From positions 124,001-188,000 of the forward strand of contig NZ_BCXH01000009.1 in the NCBI RefSeq assembly GCF_001895005.1: a stretch of DNA of 64,000 nucleotides. The letters run 5' to 3'. A program made the position numbers and the translations under genes. This document shows positions 8,733 to 16,298 of this stretch, piece after piece. The notes beneath the pieces were generated by a model that saw nothing but the letters and a program-made list of their open reading frames with translations, was not told the origin of the DNA and did no database searches. Numbering within the stretch: position 1 is the first letter of the stretch; each line of letters opens with the position of its first letter. This stretch comes from Rhodococcus yunnanensis NBRC 103083. GTDB taxonomy: Bacteria > Actinomycetota > Actinomycetes > Mycobacteriales > Mycobacteriaceae.

Positions 8733-9752
8733 ATGGCAGCGAGCATGCGTGAGGTCGCAGCTCTCGCAGGCGTCTCCATGGGCACGATCAGCAATGTCCT
8801 CAACCGGCCCGACATGGTCTCCGATGCCACGCGGGAACGCGTCGAGGCCGCCATCGCGCAACTGGGATTCGTCCGCAACGACGCGGCTCGGCAGCTCCGT
8901 GCCGGTCAGTCACGCATGCTCGCCGTCGTCGTACTCGACGCCCGCAACCCCTTCTTCCTCGATGTCGCCGCCGGGGCGGAATCCGTCGCCGACGCGCACG
9001 ATCTGCTCATGGTGCTGGTCGGCAGCGGCGAATCGGAGGAACGCGAGAATCGTCAGCTCCGACTGTTGATGGAACAACGCGTCCAGGGCATCCTGCTCAG
9101 CCCCGTCGGCGAGAACATCCCGATGCTGGAGAAGCTGGACCGTCAGGGCACCCCCGTCGTACTGCTCGATCGCGGATCGCGTGCACCGGGTCGGTCGTCG
9201 GTTGCCGTCGACGACGTGCACGGCGGACGTCTCGCCGCCCGTCACCTCATGGATCTGGGCCACCGCAATCTCGTGTTCGTCGGCGGCCCCGAGAGCATCA
9301 GACAGGTACGCGATCGGCGCGCGGGCGCACTCGACGCGGTCGCGGAATCGGCCAGCACACGCATGTCGACCATCTGGTCTCCGTCGTTGACCATCGAAGC
9401 GGGCGCCAAGGCGGCCGGCCGGATCCTCGACATGTCCGACGAGCCACCGACCGGTGCCGTCTGCGCCAACGACCTGCTGGCCCTCGGTGTTCTGCAGGAA
9501 TACATCCAACGCGGACTTCGGGTCCCCGACGACCTCGCCATCGTCGGCTACGACGACATCGACTACGCGGCAGGCGCGGCCGTTCCGCTCACCTCGATCG
9601 CCCAGCCCCGCGCCGAGCTGGGTCACGCCGCCGCCGAGCTGCTGTTCGAGCAGGTGAATGCTCCTGGAGGCACCGAGTTCAGGCAGATGACGTTCACCCC
9701 GTCCCTCGTCGTACGCGGTTCGACCGATCACGGGTGGCGCGGCGGAGTGTGA
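8733..9752 (+). CDS. LacI-family transcriptional regulator of the rhamnose operon
   Basis: A 339-residue repressor-type regulator. Residues 5-25 form the LacI helix-turn-helix (MREVAALAGVSMGTISNVLN), followed by the hinge-helix region (NDAARQLRAG) and a periplasmic-binding-protein-like effector domain (GILLSPV, VAVDDVHGG, GAVCANDLLALG, IVGYDDID). It is divergent from the rha operon, and paired operators flank the gap, so it most likely represses rhaT-rhaD and itself until rhamnose or a rhamnose derivative binds. ATG 8733 follows GGAAGGG/AGAGGG; an in-frame ATG at 8745 is the alternative. Confidence 0.88.
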   Translation: MAASMREVAALAGVSMGTISNVLNRPDMVSDATRERVEAAIAQLGFVRNDAARQLRAGQSRMLAVVVLDARNPFFLDVAAGAESVADAHDLLMVLVGSGESEERENRQLRLLMEQRVQGILLSPVGENIPMLEKLDRQGTPVVLLDRGSRAPGRSSVAVDDVHGGRLAARHLMDLGHRNLVFVGGPESIRQVRDRRAGALDAVAESASTRMSTIWSPSLTIEAGAKAAGRILDMSDEPPTGAVCANDLLALGVLQEYIQRGLRVPDDLAIVGYDDIDYAAGAAVPLTSIAQPRAELGHAAAELLFEQVNAPGGTEFRQMTFTPSLVVRGSTDHGWRGGV

Positions 9753-9836
9753 ACTGCGCCACACTGGGTATTCGAGCGCGTGCCGGTGAACGCCGACACA
9801 CCGACACACCGACATGACGACAAGGGGCTGGAAATC

Positions 9837-10145
9837 ATGTCCGAGAAGAAGGCGCGTAGTTCACGATGGGTCAAGGATGCGGAGAATCGCACTGCCATCG
9901 TGCTGTTGATGGGCACGGTCGTCGCCGCGGGGCTGTTCCTCACCGCGCTCGGCGGCGGGTTCGAGGGCTGGGCAGTGATAGCGGGGGTCGCTGCCGTCGT
10001 ACTTCTCGCGGGCGGCTTGCTCTCGCTCCGTGCGAGCGTGCGTGAGAAGGGCGCACCCGAGCCGGTTGTCTACCACCCGGATTCGCCCGACGTGGTTCTG
10101 GACGTGGACCGCGAGACCGGGAAGCGCTCGCCGCACAAGGACTGA
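9837..10145 (+). CDS. Small membrane protein, function unknown
   Basis: A 102-residue protein with a basic N-terminus, two hydrophobic segments (about residues 22-42 and 47-67) separated by a short Gly-rich turn, and a polar C-terminal tail ending VLDVDRETGKRSPHKD. ATG 9837 has AAGGGG about 9 bases upstream; a longer frame from 9780 lacks support. I do not recognise the family. It lies alone between the LacI-type gene and ndh. Confidence 0.65.
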   Translation: MSEKKARSSRWVKDAENRTAIVLLMGTVVAAGLFLTALGGGFEGWAVIAGVAAVVLLAGGLLSLRASVREKGAPEPVVYHPDSPDVVLDVDRETGKRSPHKD

Positions 10146-10181
10146 AGCACGGCGACTGAAACACGGCGACTGAAGCACCGC
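10140..10181. repeat. 14-bp tandem repeat, three units, at a gene end
   Basis: GACTGAAGCACGGC occurs three times with one or two changes. The first unit contains the stop codon of the upstream membrane-protein gene. Confidence 0.85.
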
Positions 10182-10202
10182 GTACGGCCTGATGCCGGAG
10201 GC

Positions 10203-10226
10203 GTGTGAATGTCTTAACATTCGCAC
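10203..10226. promoter_or_regulatory. 24-bp inverted repeat upstream of ndh
   Basis: GTGTGAATGT - CTTA - ACATTCGCAC: ten-base arms with one mismatch and a four-base centre, about 90 bases before the ndh start. A CATAGT -10-like box follows at 10253-10258. The half-site spacing does not fit Rex (TGTGA-N6-TCACA) or CRP/GlxR, so the binding protein is unknown. Confidence 0.5.
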
Positions 10227-10316
10227 AAGAACTTGGTGTACTGTTCAATCAACATAGTGACACAGCACACACGACGGCCTCACAGCGGCTCGTCCCGAAC
10301 GTGGAAGGACACACCC

Positions 10317-11750
10317 ATGTCCCCATCCAACACACTCGCCGCGCGGGTTCACCGGCATCACGTCGTCATCATCGGCTCCGGGTTCGGTGGGCTGTTCGCA
10401 GCCAAGCAGCTGCGTAAGGCGAACGTCGACGTCACGCTGATCGCGAAGACCACACATCACCTCTTCCAGCCGCTGCTCTACCAGGTGGCCACGGGCATTC
10501 TGTCCGAGGGAGAGATCGCGCCTTCGACCCGGATGATCCTCAAGGACCAGCACAACGCGTCGGTCATCCTCGGTGAGGTCAATTCCATCGATCTCGAGAA
10601 CAAGGTCGTCACCAGCCAGTTTCTCGAGCGGATCACCGAGACCGGATACGACAGCCTGATCGTCGCCGCCGGCGCCGGTCAGTCGTACTTCGGCAACGAC
10701 CACTTCGCCGAGTACGCACCCGGCATGAAGACGATCGACGACGCGCTCGAGCTCCGCGGACGCATCATCGGCGCTTTCGACCAGGCCGAACTGTCCACGG
10801 ACCCCGAAGAGATCGAGCGACTGCTCACCTTCGTCGTCGTCGGCGCAGGGCCCACGGGTGTCGAGATGGCAGGTCAGATCGCCGAACTCGCCACCAAGAC
10901 CCTCGACGGCACCTACCGCCACATCGATTCACGCTCGGCCAAGATCATTCTGCTCGACGCCGCGCCGAAGGTCCTGCCGCCGTTCGCCGACTCCCTCGGC
11001 CAGGCTGCAGCCAAGCGTCTGACGAAGATGGGTGTCGACATCCAGCTCGGCGCGATGGTCACCGACCTCGACGCCAACGGTCTGACCGTCGAAGACCTGC
11101 CTTTGGACGGTCGAGAAGGCGGCACCGTCCGCCGGATCTCCGCGCGCACCAAAGTCTGGTCCGCGGGTGTCGCCGCGAGCCCACTGGGCAAGACCCTCGC
11201 CGCGCAGTCCGGCGCCGAGATCGACCGCGCGGGCCGCGTCCTGGTGAACCCCGACCTCACACTCCCCGGTCACCCCGAGGTGTTCGTCGTCGGCGACATG
11301 ATGAGCCTGGGCAAGCTCCCCGGCGTCGCACAGGTCGCGATCCAGGGCGGACGCTATGCAGCCCGGGTCATCGAAGATGGTGTCGAAGCGGTGCGTGCAG
11401 GCAAAACCGTGCCCGAGCGCACGCCGTTCAAGTACTTCGACAAGGGATCGATGGCCACGGTGTCGCGGTTCTCCGCTGTCGCGCAGGTCGGTCCGATCAA
11501 GGTCACCGGATTCATCGCCTGGGTCATGTGGCTGCTCGTCCACCTGCTCTACATCGTCGGCTTCCGCAGCCGCCTGACCACGGTCATCTCGTGGTTGACG
11601 GCGTTCTTCTCCCGTGGCCGCGGCCAACTCGCGATCACCGAGCAGCAAGTCGATGCGCGTCGGGCGATGGTGTACTTCACCGCACCCGAGCCGGCTACTG
11701 CACCGGAACCAGAATCCGCCACGCGCCCACTGCAAGAGAGCCGACCGTAA
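10317..11750 (+). CDS. ndh: Type II NADH dehydrogenase (non-proton-pumping)
   Basis: A 477-residue flavoprotein that passes electrons from NADH to menaquinone at the inner membrane without pumping protons. It has an N-terminal FAD motif (VVIIGSGFGGLFAAKQL, residues 15-31), a central NAD(H) motif (VVVGAGPTGVEMAGQIAE), the late FAD motif FVVGDMMSL and a hydrophobic C-terminal segment (FIAWVMWLLVHLLYIVGF) that should bind the membrane. The start ATG 10317 has AAGGA upstream; the frame is open from 10233. The last 56 bases overlap the convergent peptidase gene. Confidence 0.92.
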   Translation: MSPSNTLAARVHRHHVVIIGSGFGGLFAAKQLRKANVDVTLIAKTTHHLFQPLLYQVATGILSEGEIAPSTRMILKDQHNASVILGEVNSIDLENKVVTSQFLERITETGYDSLIVAAGAGQSYFGNDHFAEYAPGMKTIDDALELRGRIIGAFDQAELSTDPEEIERLLTFVVVGAGPTGVEMAGQIAELATKTLDGTYRHIDSRSAKIILLDAAPKVLPPFADSLGQAAAKRLTKMGVDIQLGAMVTDLDANGLTVEDLPLDGREGGTVRRISARTKVWSAGVAASPLGKTLAAQSGAEIDRAGRVLVNPDLTLPGHPEVFVVGDMMSLGKLPGVAQVAIQGGRYAARVIEDGVEAVRAGKTVPERTPFKYFDKGSMATVSRFSAVAQVGPIKVTGFIAWVMWLLVHLLYIVGFRSRLTTVISWLTAFFSRGRGQLAITEQQVDARRAMVYFTAPEPATAPEPESATRPLQESRP

Positions 11751-12399
11751 CGAGCAGGAACAGGCCAACCCAGACGATTCCCGGCAGGAACGTCAGGCGA
11801 GCCAACTGATCGGCGTCGGAGTCCCGCGCCCGTCCCGCACTGCGTGATCGCTGCAGTTCGAGGACGGGCCGCGGGCCCGCGATCAGCAGAAAGAACGTGA
11901 TGAAGTACGCCGCGGCGACCTGCTGTTCCCCGGTTCCCCACCACGAGACCGTGAACAGCAATGCACCGACGACGACGAGCGACAGCAACCCGTAGAGGTT
12001 GCGAATCATCAGCAGCATCAGTGCGATCGAGACGATGCCTATCCACAACACCGCGGACGCGTGCTGCGTGCCGAGCACCAGCGCAGCGCCGAGCCCCAAC
12101 AACGACGGTCCGACGTAACCGGCGAACGTCATGACGATGACGCCCAGCCCCGTCGGCTTGCCCTTCGATATCGCGACGCCCGAAGTATCCGAATGCAACC
12201 GGACACCCATCAGCTGCCGCCCGGTGATCAACGCGAAGAACAGATGCGCGCCCTCGTGTGCGATGGTCACGACGTTGCGCGCGATCCGCCACGTCTGCGG
12301 AATCAGCACGACGGCCAACGCCACCAACGCTGCAACTTGGACGATCCAGACGGGCGGATCAGGACTCACCGCAGAAATGCGGTCCCAGAATTCAGACAC
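11695..12399 (-). CDS. M50-like integral membrane metallopeptidase
   Basis: A 234-residue membrane protein with about six hydrophobic segments. The second carries AHEGAHLFFALITGR, a HExxH zinc site near residue 48, as in the M50B-like family common in actinobacteria. A later Asp ligand cannot be assigned with certainty. The family resembles site-2 proteases but most such actinobacterial members have no known substrate. It overlaps the 3' end of ndh by 56 bases in convergent orientation. A four-unit repeat lies just before its start. Confidence 0.75.
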   Translation of the reverse strand: MSEFWDRISAVSPDPPVWIVQVAALVALAVVLIPQTWRIARNVVTIAHEGAHLFFALITGRQLMGVRLHSDTSGVAISKGKPTGLGVIVMTFAGYVGPSLLGLGAALVLGTQHASAVLWIGIVSIALMLLMIRNLYGLLSLVVVGALLFTVSWWGTGEQQVAAAYFITFFLLIAGPRPVLELQRSRSAGRARDSDADQLARLTFLPGIVWVGLFLLVTVGSLAVGAWRILVPVQ

Positions 12400-12410
12400 A
12401 CCACAGTATG

Positions 12411-12470
12411 TCCGGCGAACCTGTGTCGGGCGTTCCTGCGTCCAGCGAACCTGCGTCCGGCGATCCAGGC
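12411..12470. repeat. 15-bp tandem repeat, four units, between desA and the M50-like gene
   Basis: Units of the form TCCGGCGAACCTGCG repeat four times with a few changes each. The array fills most of the gap between the desA stop (12478) and the start of the peptidase gene (12399). Confidence 0.85.
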
Positions 12471-12477
12471 AGGATAA

Positions 12478-13437
12478 CTACGACGCCCGACGCTTCTCGG
12501 CCTTGGCCGCATCCCTGGCGAGCGAGCGGTCGCGCATTTCCTCGAACTTGGTGGCCTGCACTTCGAGGTCCTCGAGGAACGCGGCGAGCTCTTCGCGCTT
12601 GTTCTCACCTTCGCCGGTGAAATCCTCGCGCTCGAAGATCTTCCACTTCCGCAGCACCGGCCACACCACCTCTTCGAGGTGCTGACGCAGGTCGTAGATG
12701 CCGTGCTTGGCCATCAGAACACCGTTGCGACGGAAATTCGGCATGCCCGCGCCGGGCATTTCGAATTTCATGACGATGTCCGCCACTGCCTTCAACGTCT
12801 GATCCGGGGCGATGTCCATCGCCGCACCGCAGATGTTGCGGTAGAAGATCATGTGCAGGTTCTCGTCGGCGGCGATGCGCTGGAGCATGCGGTCCGCGAT
12901 GGCGTCGTCGCAGACCTTGCCGGTGTTGCGATGCGATACACGCGTCGCGAGTTCCTGGAATGTCACGTACGACACCGAATGCAACAGACCGGTATGAGAA
13001 CCCGCCGGTGACGCGAAACCGTTGGTCATGTGGATCATGCGTGCCCGCTCCAACGCCACGGGATCGACGCCTCGGGTGACGACGAGGTAGTCGCGCATCA
13101 CGATGCCGTGACGGTTCTCCTCGGCGGTCCACCGGCCGACCCACGTGCCCCAGGCGCCGTCCTGCGAGAAGTTCTCCGCGATCTCGCGGTGATACGACGG
13201 CAGATTGTCCTCGGTGAGCAGGTTGGTGATCATCGCTGCCCGCGCGACCTCGGAGAGCTGACTCTGCTCCGGGTCGTAATCCGTACCACCCAACGCGGCG
13301 AAGTTGCGACCGGAATCCCACGGGACGTAGTCGTGTGGGTGCCACTCCTTCGCCATGGAGATATGGCGGTTCACGTTGTCTTCGGCGACCGGAACCAACT
13401 CACGCAGAAGATCCAGTTGCGAAAGTTCCCTGACCAT
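12478..13437 (-). CDS. desA: Acyl-ACP desaturase, soluble di-iron type (DesA family)
   Basis: A 319-residue soluble desaturase that introduces a double bond into an acyl chain carried by acyl carrier protein, using a non-haem di-iron centre and O2. The iron-ligand motifs are visible: EDNLP near residue 76, ENRH near residue 106 and DENLH near residue 190. The C-terminal 40 residues are charged and helical. The start ATG 13437 has GAGGAGG upstream. It stands alone, and a palindrome sits in its upstream region, so regulation by a dimeric repressor is likely. Confidence 0.9.
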   Translation of the reverse strand: MVRELSQLDLLRELVPVAEDNVNRHISMAKEWHPHDYVPWDSGRNFAALGGTDYDPEQSQLSEVARAAMITNLLTEDNLPSYHREIAENFSQDGAWGTWVGRWTAEENRHGIVMRDYLVVTRGVDPVALERARMIHMTNGFASPAGSHTGLLHSVSYVTFQELATRVSHRNTGKVCDDAIADRMLQRIAADENLHMIFYRNICGAAMDIAPDQTLKAVADIVMKFEMPGAGMPNFRRNGVLMAKHGIYDLRQHLEEVVWPVLRKWKIFEREDFTGEGENKREELAAFLEDLEVQATKFEEMRDRSLARDAAKAEKRRAS

Positions 13438-13460
13438 GGACGTGCCTCCTCGAATCGACT

Positions 13461-13478
13461 ACCTACGACAGCGTAGGT
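13461..13478. promoter_or_regulatory. 18-bp palindrome in the desA leader/promoter
   Basis: ACCTACG - ACAG - CGTAGGT: perfect seven-base arms, 24 bases upstream of the desA start codon. Size and symmetry resemble TetR-family operators, which often control fatty-acid desaturase genes. No regulator gene is adjacent. Confidence 0.55.
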
Positions 13479-13557
13479 CTGTTCGACCGGTGCAACTCCT
13501 CGGCGACGGAAACTCTGTTAGAAGTAGCAAGTCATCGATGCTGCCTTTTGGGGGCCC

Positions 13558-14451
13558 TCACAGGTGAGCTGAGTCACCGACGTGAGCGACCGAATGATCC
13601 CAATCCGCAAGCAGCGTCAGCAGACCCGCCACGAGCGGCAGTGGCTGATCGAGCATCACATGGTGTCCGGCGAGTGGAATGTCGATGACCGGCGCACTCC
13701 GGCCGAACAACTCGTACATGTCCGACGCGACTTCGTCGGTCACCAAACCGCGCTCCGCCTGGAACAACGCCGCCCGACAGCGCACCGCCCGCAACAGATC
13801 CGGAGTCGGCCGAGCACTTCCGAAGACACGTGGATCGAACTTCCACGACCAGCCTCCCTCGTTCTCGAACAGTGACTCTCGCGCGACGCGGTCCATGATG
13901 TACGGCAGTGAATCCGCCTGATCCGGCACGGTGCGGAAACGAGACAGCGCGACCTCGAGTGTCGGATACACCTTCAGCGGGCCGAATGCTCTTCGGTCCC
14001 TGGCCTCGATCTCTTCCGGCGACAGCGACAGAAGCGGCGTGTCGATCGCAGCAACGCCCGAAACTCGCGCATCGTCCGTCGCCGACGCCATGCACACCCA
14101 GCCGCCCATGCTGTGACCGATCAGCACGGGCGGGCGCTCGAAGTTCGAATGTTCGACGACAGCAAGCACTTCCGTCGACCAGACGTCGAAGTTGTAGACC
14201 TCGCGCCGGCCCGAATCACCGTGACCACTGAGGTCGAGCGCAACCACCCGATGTCGACGAGCGAGGAACGGCGCAATGTGATCCCACCAACCCGAATGCG
14301 CCGCTCCACCGTGCACGAGCACCACACCCGGCCTGTCCGGCTCACCCCACGACTTCAGGTGCACGCTCGTCCCGAGCACCTCGATGCTCGACTCGACGGG
14401 CTTCGATGCAATCGCATCCGAATACCACTGAGGGACATCCATATCGGTCAT
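13558..14451 (-). CDS. Alpha/beta hydrolase, last gene of the encapsulin operon
   Basis: A 297-residue alpha/beta-hydrolase. It has an oxyanion-hole HGGAAHSGWW motif near residue 47, a nucleophile elbow GHSMGG (Ser near residue 114), a probable acid in the strand before SDMYELFG and a catalytic His in AGHHVMLDQ near residue 264. The ATG at 14451 overlaps the encapsulin stop by four bases (ATGA). The C-terminus (HVGDSAHL) does not look like an encapsulin cargo peptide. The substrate is unknown; lipase/esterase, haloperoxidase-like or C-C hydrolase activities are all possible. Confidence 0.8.
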   Translation of the reverse strand: MTDMDVPQWYSDAIASKPVESSIEVLGTSVHLKSWGEPDRPGVVLVHGGAAHSGWWDHIAPFLARRHRVVALDLSGHGDSGRREVYNFDVWSTEVLAVVEHSNFERPPVLIGHSMGGWVCMASATDDARVSGVAAIDTPLLSLSPEEIEARDRRAFGPLKVYPTLEVALSRFRTVPDQADSLPYIMDRVARESLFENEGGWSWKFDPRVFGSARPTPDLLRAVRCRAALFQAERGLVTDEVASDMYELFGRSAPVIDIPLAGHHVMLDQPLPLVAGLLTLLADWDHSVAHVGDSAHL

Positions 14452-15257
14452 ACCGTCGACGCTGCGACCAGGGGCACGACGGCCTCACTGGTGTACGCGA
14501 GGAAGGTCAACGATTCCTGAAAGTACAGCTCCACGGTCGTCGCGTCGTGTGACAGGTAGCCGATGGACAGGTCCTGGCCGATATGCAGCTCGTAATCACC
14601 GCCGCGTGTGGTGAGCAGGAACGCCCCGTCGATCGCAGGGGCCCAGATGATCTCGCCGTCGAGCAGACGACGGAGGTGCTCACGGATCGGGTAGCCGTGG
14701 TCCGAGGTCTCGTTGATCGCAGTGAACGCATCGGCACTGAGCAACAACGAGTACGGACCGTTGACACCGGCCAGACGCAATGCAGTGATGGCCTGGCTCA
14801 CAGTCTCCGGGTACTCGCGCGGATCGGCCGGTAGCTTCAGCTCCGGATTCGACGCTGCCTCACGCAGACCCGTGATCCCCGCTGCCGCATACCCTTCGAA
14901 TATCGCGCGGTCCTCCGCGAACGCGATCTGCGTCGCCGCATCCTTGACCGGCTGCCAATCGGAATCGCGTGCGCCGCGCTCGACGTCGTCGACGGCCTGC
15001 CTGCTGATGGTGAACGGAACTCGCAACTCGACCACCGGCTGCGACTGACGCGCATGAGCGATCACGCCGTCGGCGATCGGCGAGATCGGCTTCTGATGCC
15101 CGGTTCCCACCGCAGCAAGCGTCAGCCCCGACGGTCCCTGCACATCGACAACCCGACGACCGGCCACGTTGCGCTTGAACGTTCGTGTCGCCTCTTCTTC
15201 GATCTCCGCCCAGGCCGCAGCCGAGATCGGCGCGAGCTCGCGATGCAGGTTACTCAT
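14448..15257 (-). CDS. Family 1 encapsulin shell protein
   Basis: A 269-residue HK97-fold shell protein (linocin/CFP29 type) that assembles into a protein nanocompartment. Family features are the N-terminal NLHRELAPISAAAWAEI helix, FKRNVAGRRVVDVQGPSG, the E-loop region (residues 60-90) and the C-terminal LYFQESLTFLAYTSEAVVPL. Length fits T=1 encapsulins. The ATG at 15257 overlaps the DyP peroxidase stop by four bases, and the peroxidase carries a C-terminal targeting motif, so the cargo is clear. Confidence 0.95.
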   Translation of the reverse strand: MSNLHRELAPISAAAWAEIEEEATRTFKRNVAGRRVVDVQGPSGLTLAAVGTGHQKPISPIADGVIAHARQSQPVVELRVPFTISRQAVDDVERGARDSDWQPVKDAATQIAFAEDRAIFEGYAAAGITGLREAASNPELKLPADPREYPETVSQAITALRLAGVNGPYSLLLSADAFTAINETSDHGYPIREHLRRLLDGEIIWAPAIDGAFLLTTRGGDYELHIGQDLSIGYLSHDATTVELYFQESLTFLAYTSEAVVPLVAASTV

Positions 15258-16279
15258 AGGACAGGACTCCCTTGCGTCGATGATGGCTTCAGACTTCCGA
15301 TTCCGAGTGACCCGTCGGACTCGACGACGGCGACCTCGGGAACACTCGCGACCGGCTTGTCCGGCGGATTCTCGAGAAAGTCGACGGTCGGCACGAAGAA
15401 CAGTGTGCCCGTGACCGCGGTGGAAAAGTCCAGTATCCGGTCGTGATTTCCTTCCGGCTTACCGATGAACATGTTGCGCAACATCTCCTCGGTCACCGCA
15501 GGAGTGGACGAGTAGCCGATGAAGTACGTACCGAATTCCTTGGCGCCGACACGTCCGAACGGCATGTTGTTGCGCAGAATCTGCTGCTGCTCACCGTTTT
15601 CGTCCTCGATGACCGTCAGTGCGGTGTGCGAGTTCGACGGCTTGACGTCGTCGTCCATCTCGATATCGGTCAATTTGGTTCTGCCGATGACGTTTTCCTG
15701 CGATTCGGTCGCCAACGAGTTCCAGGAATCCATGTCGTGCAGATACTTCTGCACGATGACGTAACTACTGCCCTCGAACTCGGGATCGGAATCTCCCACC
15801 GACACTGCCACCGACGCCGCTGAGCCACTCGGGTTCTCGGTGCCGTCGACGAATCCCATGAGGTCACGCATCTCGAAGAACTTGAAACCCTGCACCTCGT
15901 CGACGACGACGACAGCACCTGCCAGCGCGTTCATCAGCTGCGTCGCCATTTCGAACACCAGATCCATCTGTTGCGCGCGCAGATGGAACAGCAGATCTCC
16001 CGGTGTCGCAGGCGCACTGTGCGCCGCACCGGTGAGTGGGACGAACGGATGCAGCTCGGCCGGCCGCGGGCCGTCGTACAGACGATCCCACGCATCGGAG
16101 CCGATACCGACGACGCACGTCAACTTGCCGTCGGGAATCCGGAATCCGACGGACCGCTGCAGCCCCTGGATATCGGCGAGAACCTCACGAACGGTGTCGT
16201 GCCCACCTTCCTCGATGGTGACCACCAAGAAGATCGCCGCCGAGGTCAGCGGAGAGAGCACAGGTTGCGGCGTCGTCAC
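15254..16279 (-). CDS. dyp: DyP-type haem peroxidase, encapsulin cargo
   Basis: A 341-residue dye-decolourising peroxidase. The distal GFVDGTENP motif (catalytic Asp) is near residue 150, the proximal His is in SNSHTALTV and the distal Arg is in ILRNNMPFG. The last 20 residues include DGSLGIGSLK, the canonical cargo-loading peptide of encapsulin-packaged DyPs. The chosen start is GTG 16279, 19 bases after the DUF2254 stop, but its ribosome site is weak. ATG 16315, inside the upstream gene, would add 12 residues. The coding end overlaps encapsulin by four bases. Confidence 0.93.
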   Translation of the reverse strand: MTTPQPVLSPLTSAAIFLVVTIEEGGHDTVREVLADIQGLQRSVGFRIPDGKLTCVVGIGSDAWDRLYDGPRPAELHPFVPLTGAAHSAPATPGDLLFHLRAQQMDLVFEMATQLMNALAGAVVVVDEVQGFKFFEMRDLMGFVDGTENPSGSAASVAVSVGDSDPEFEGSSYVIVQKYLHDMDSWNSLATESQENVIGRTKLTDIEMDDDVKPSNSHTALTVIEDENGEQQQILRNNMPFGRVGAKEFGTYFIGYSSTPAVTEEMLRNMFIGKPEGNHDRILDFSTAVTGTLFFVPTVDFLENPPDKPVASVPEVAVVESDGSLGIGSLKPSSTQGSPVL

Positions 16280-16298
16280 GGAGACAAGTTTTGCACAG

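Noticed and set aside
10203-10226. Rex or CRP/GlxR operator before ndh
   Set aside because: Half-sites resemble TGTGA, but the spacing between them is too long for either protein family.
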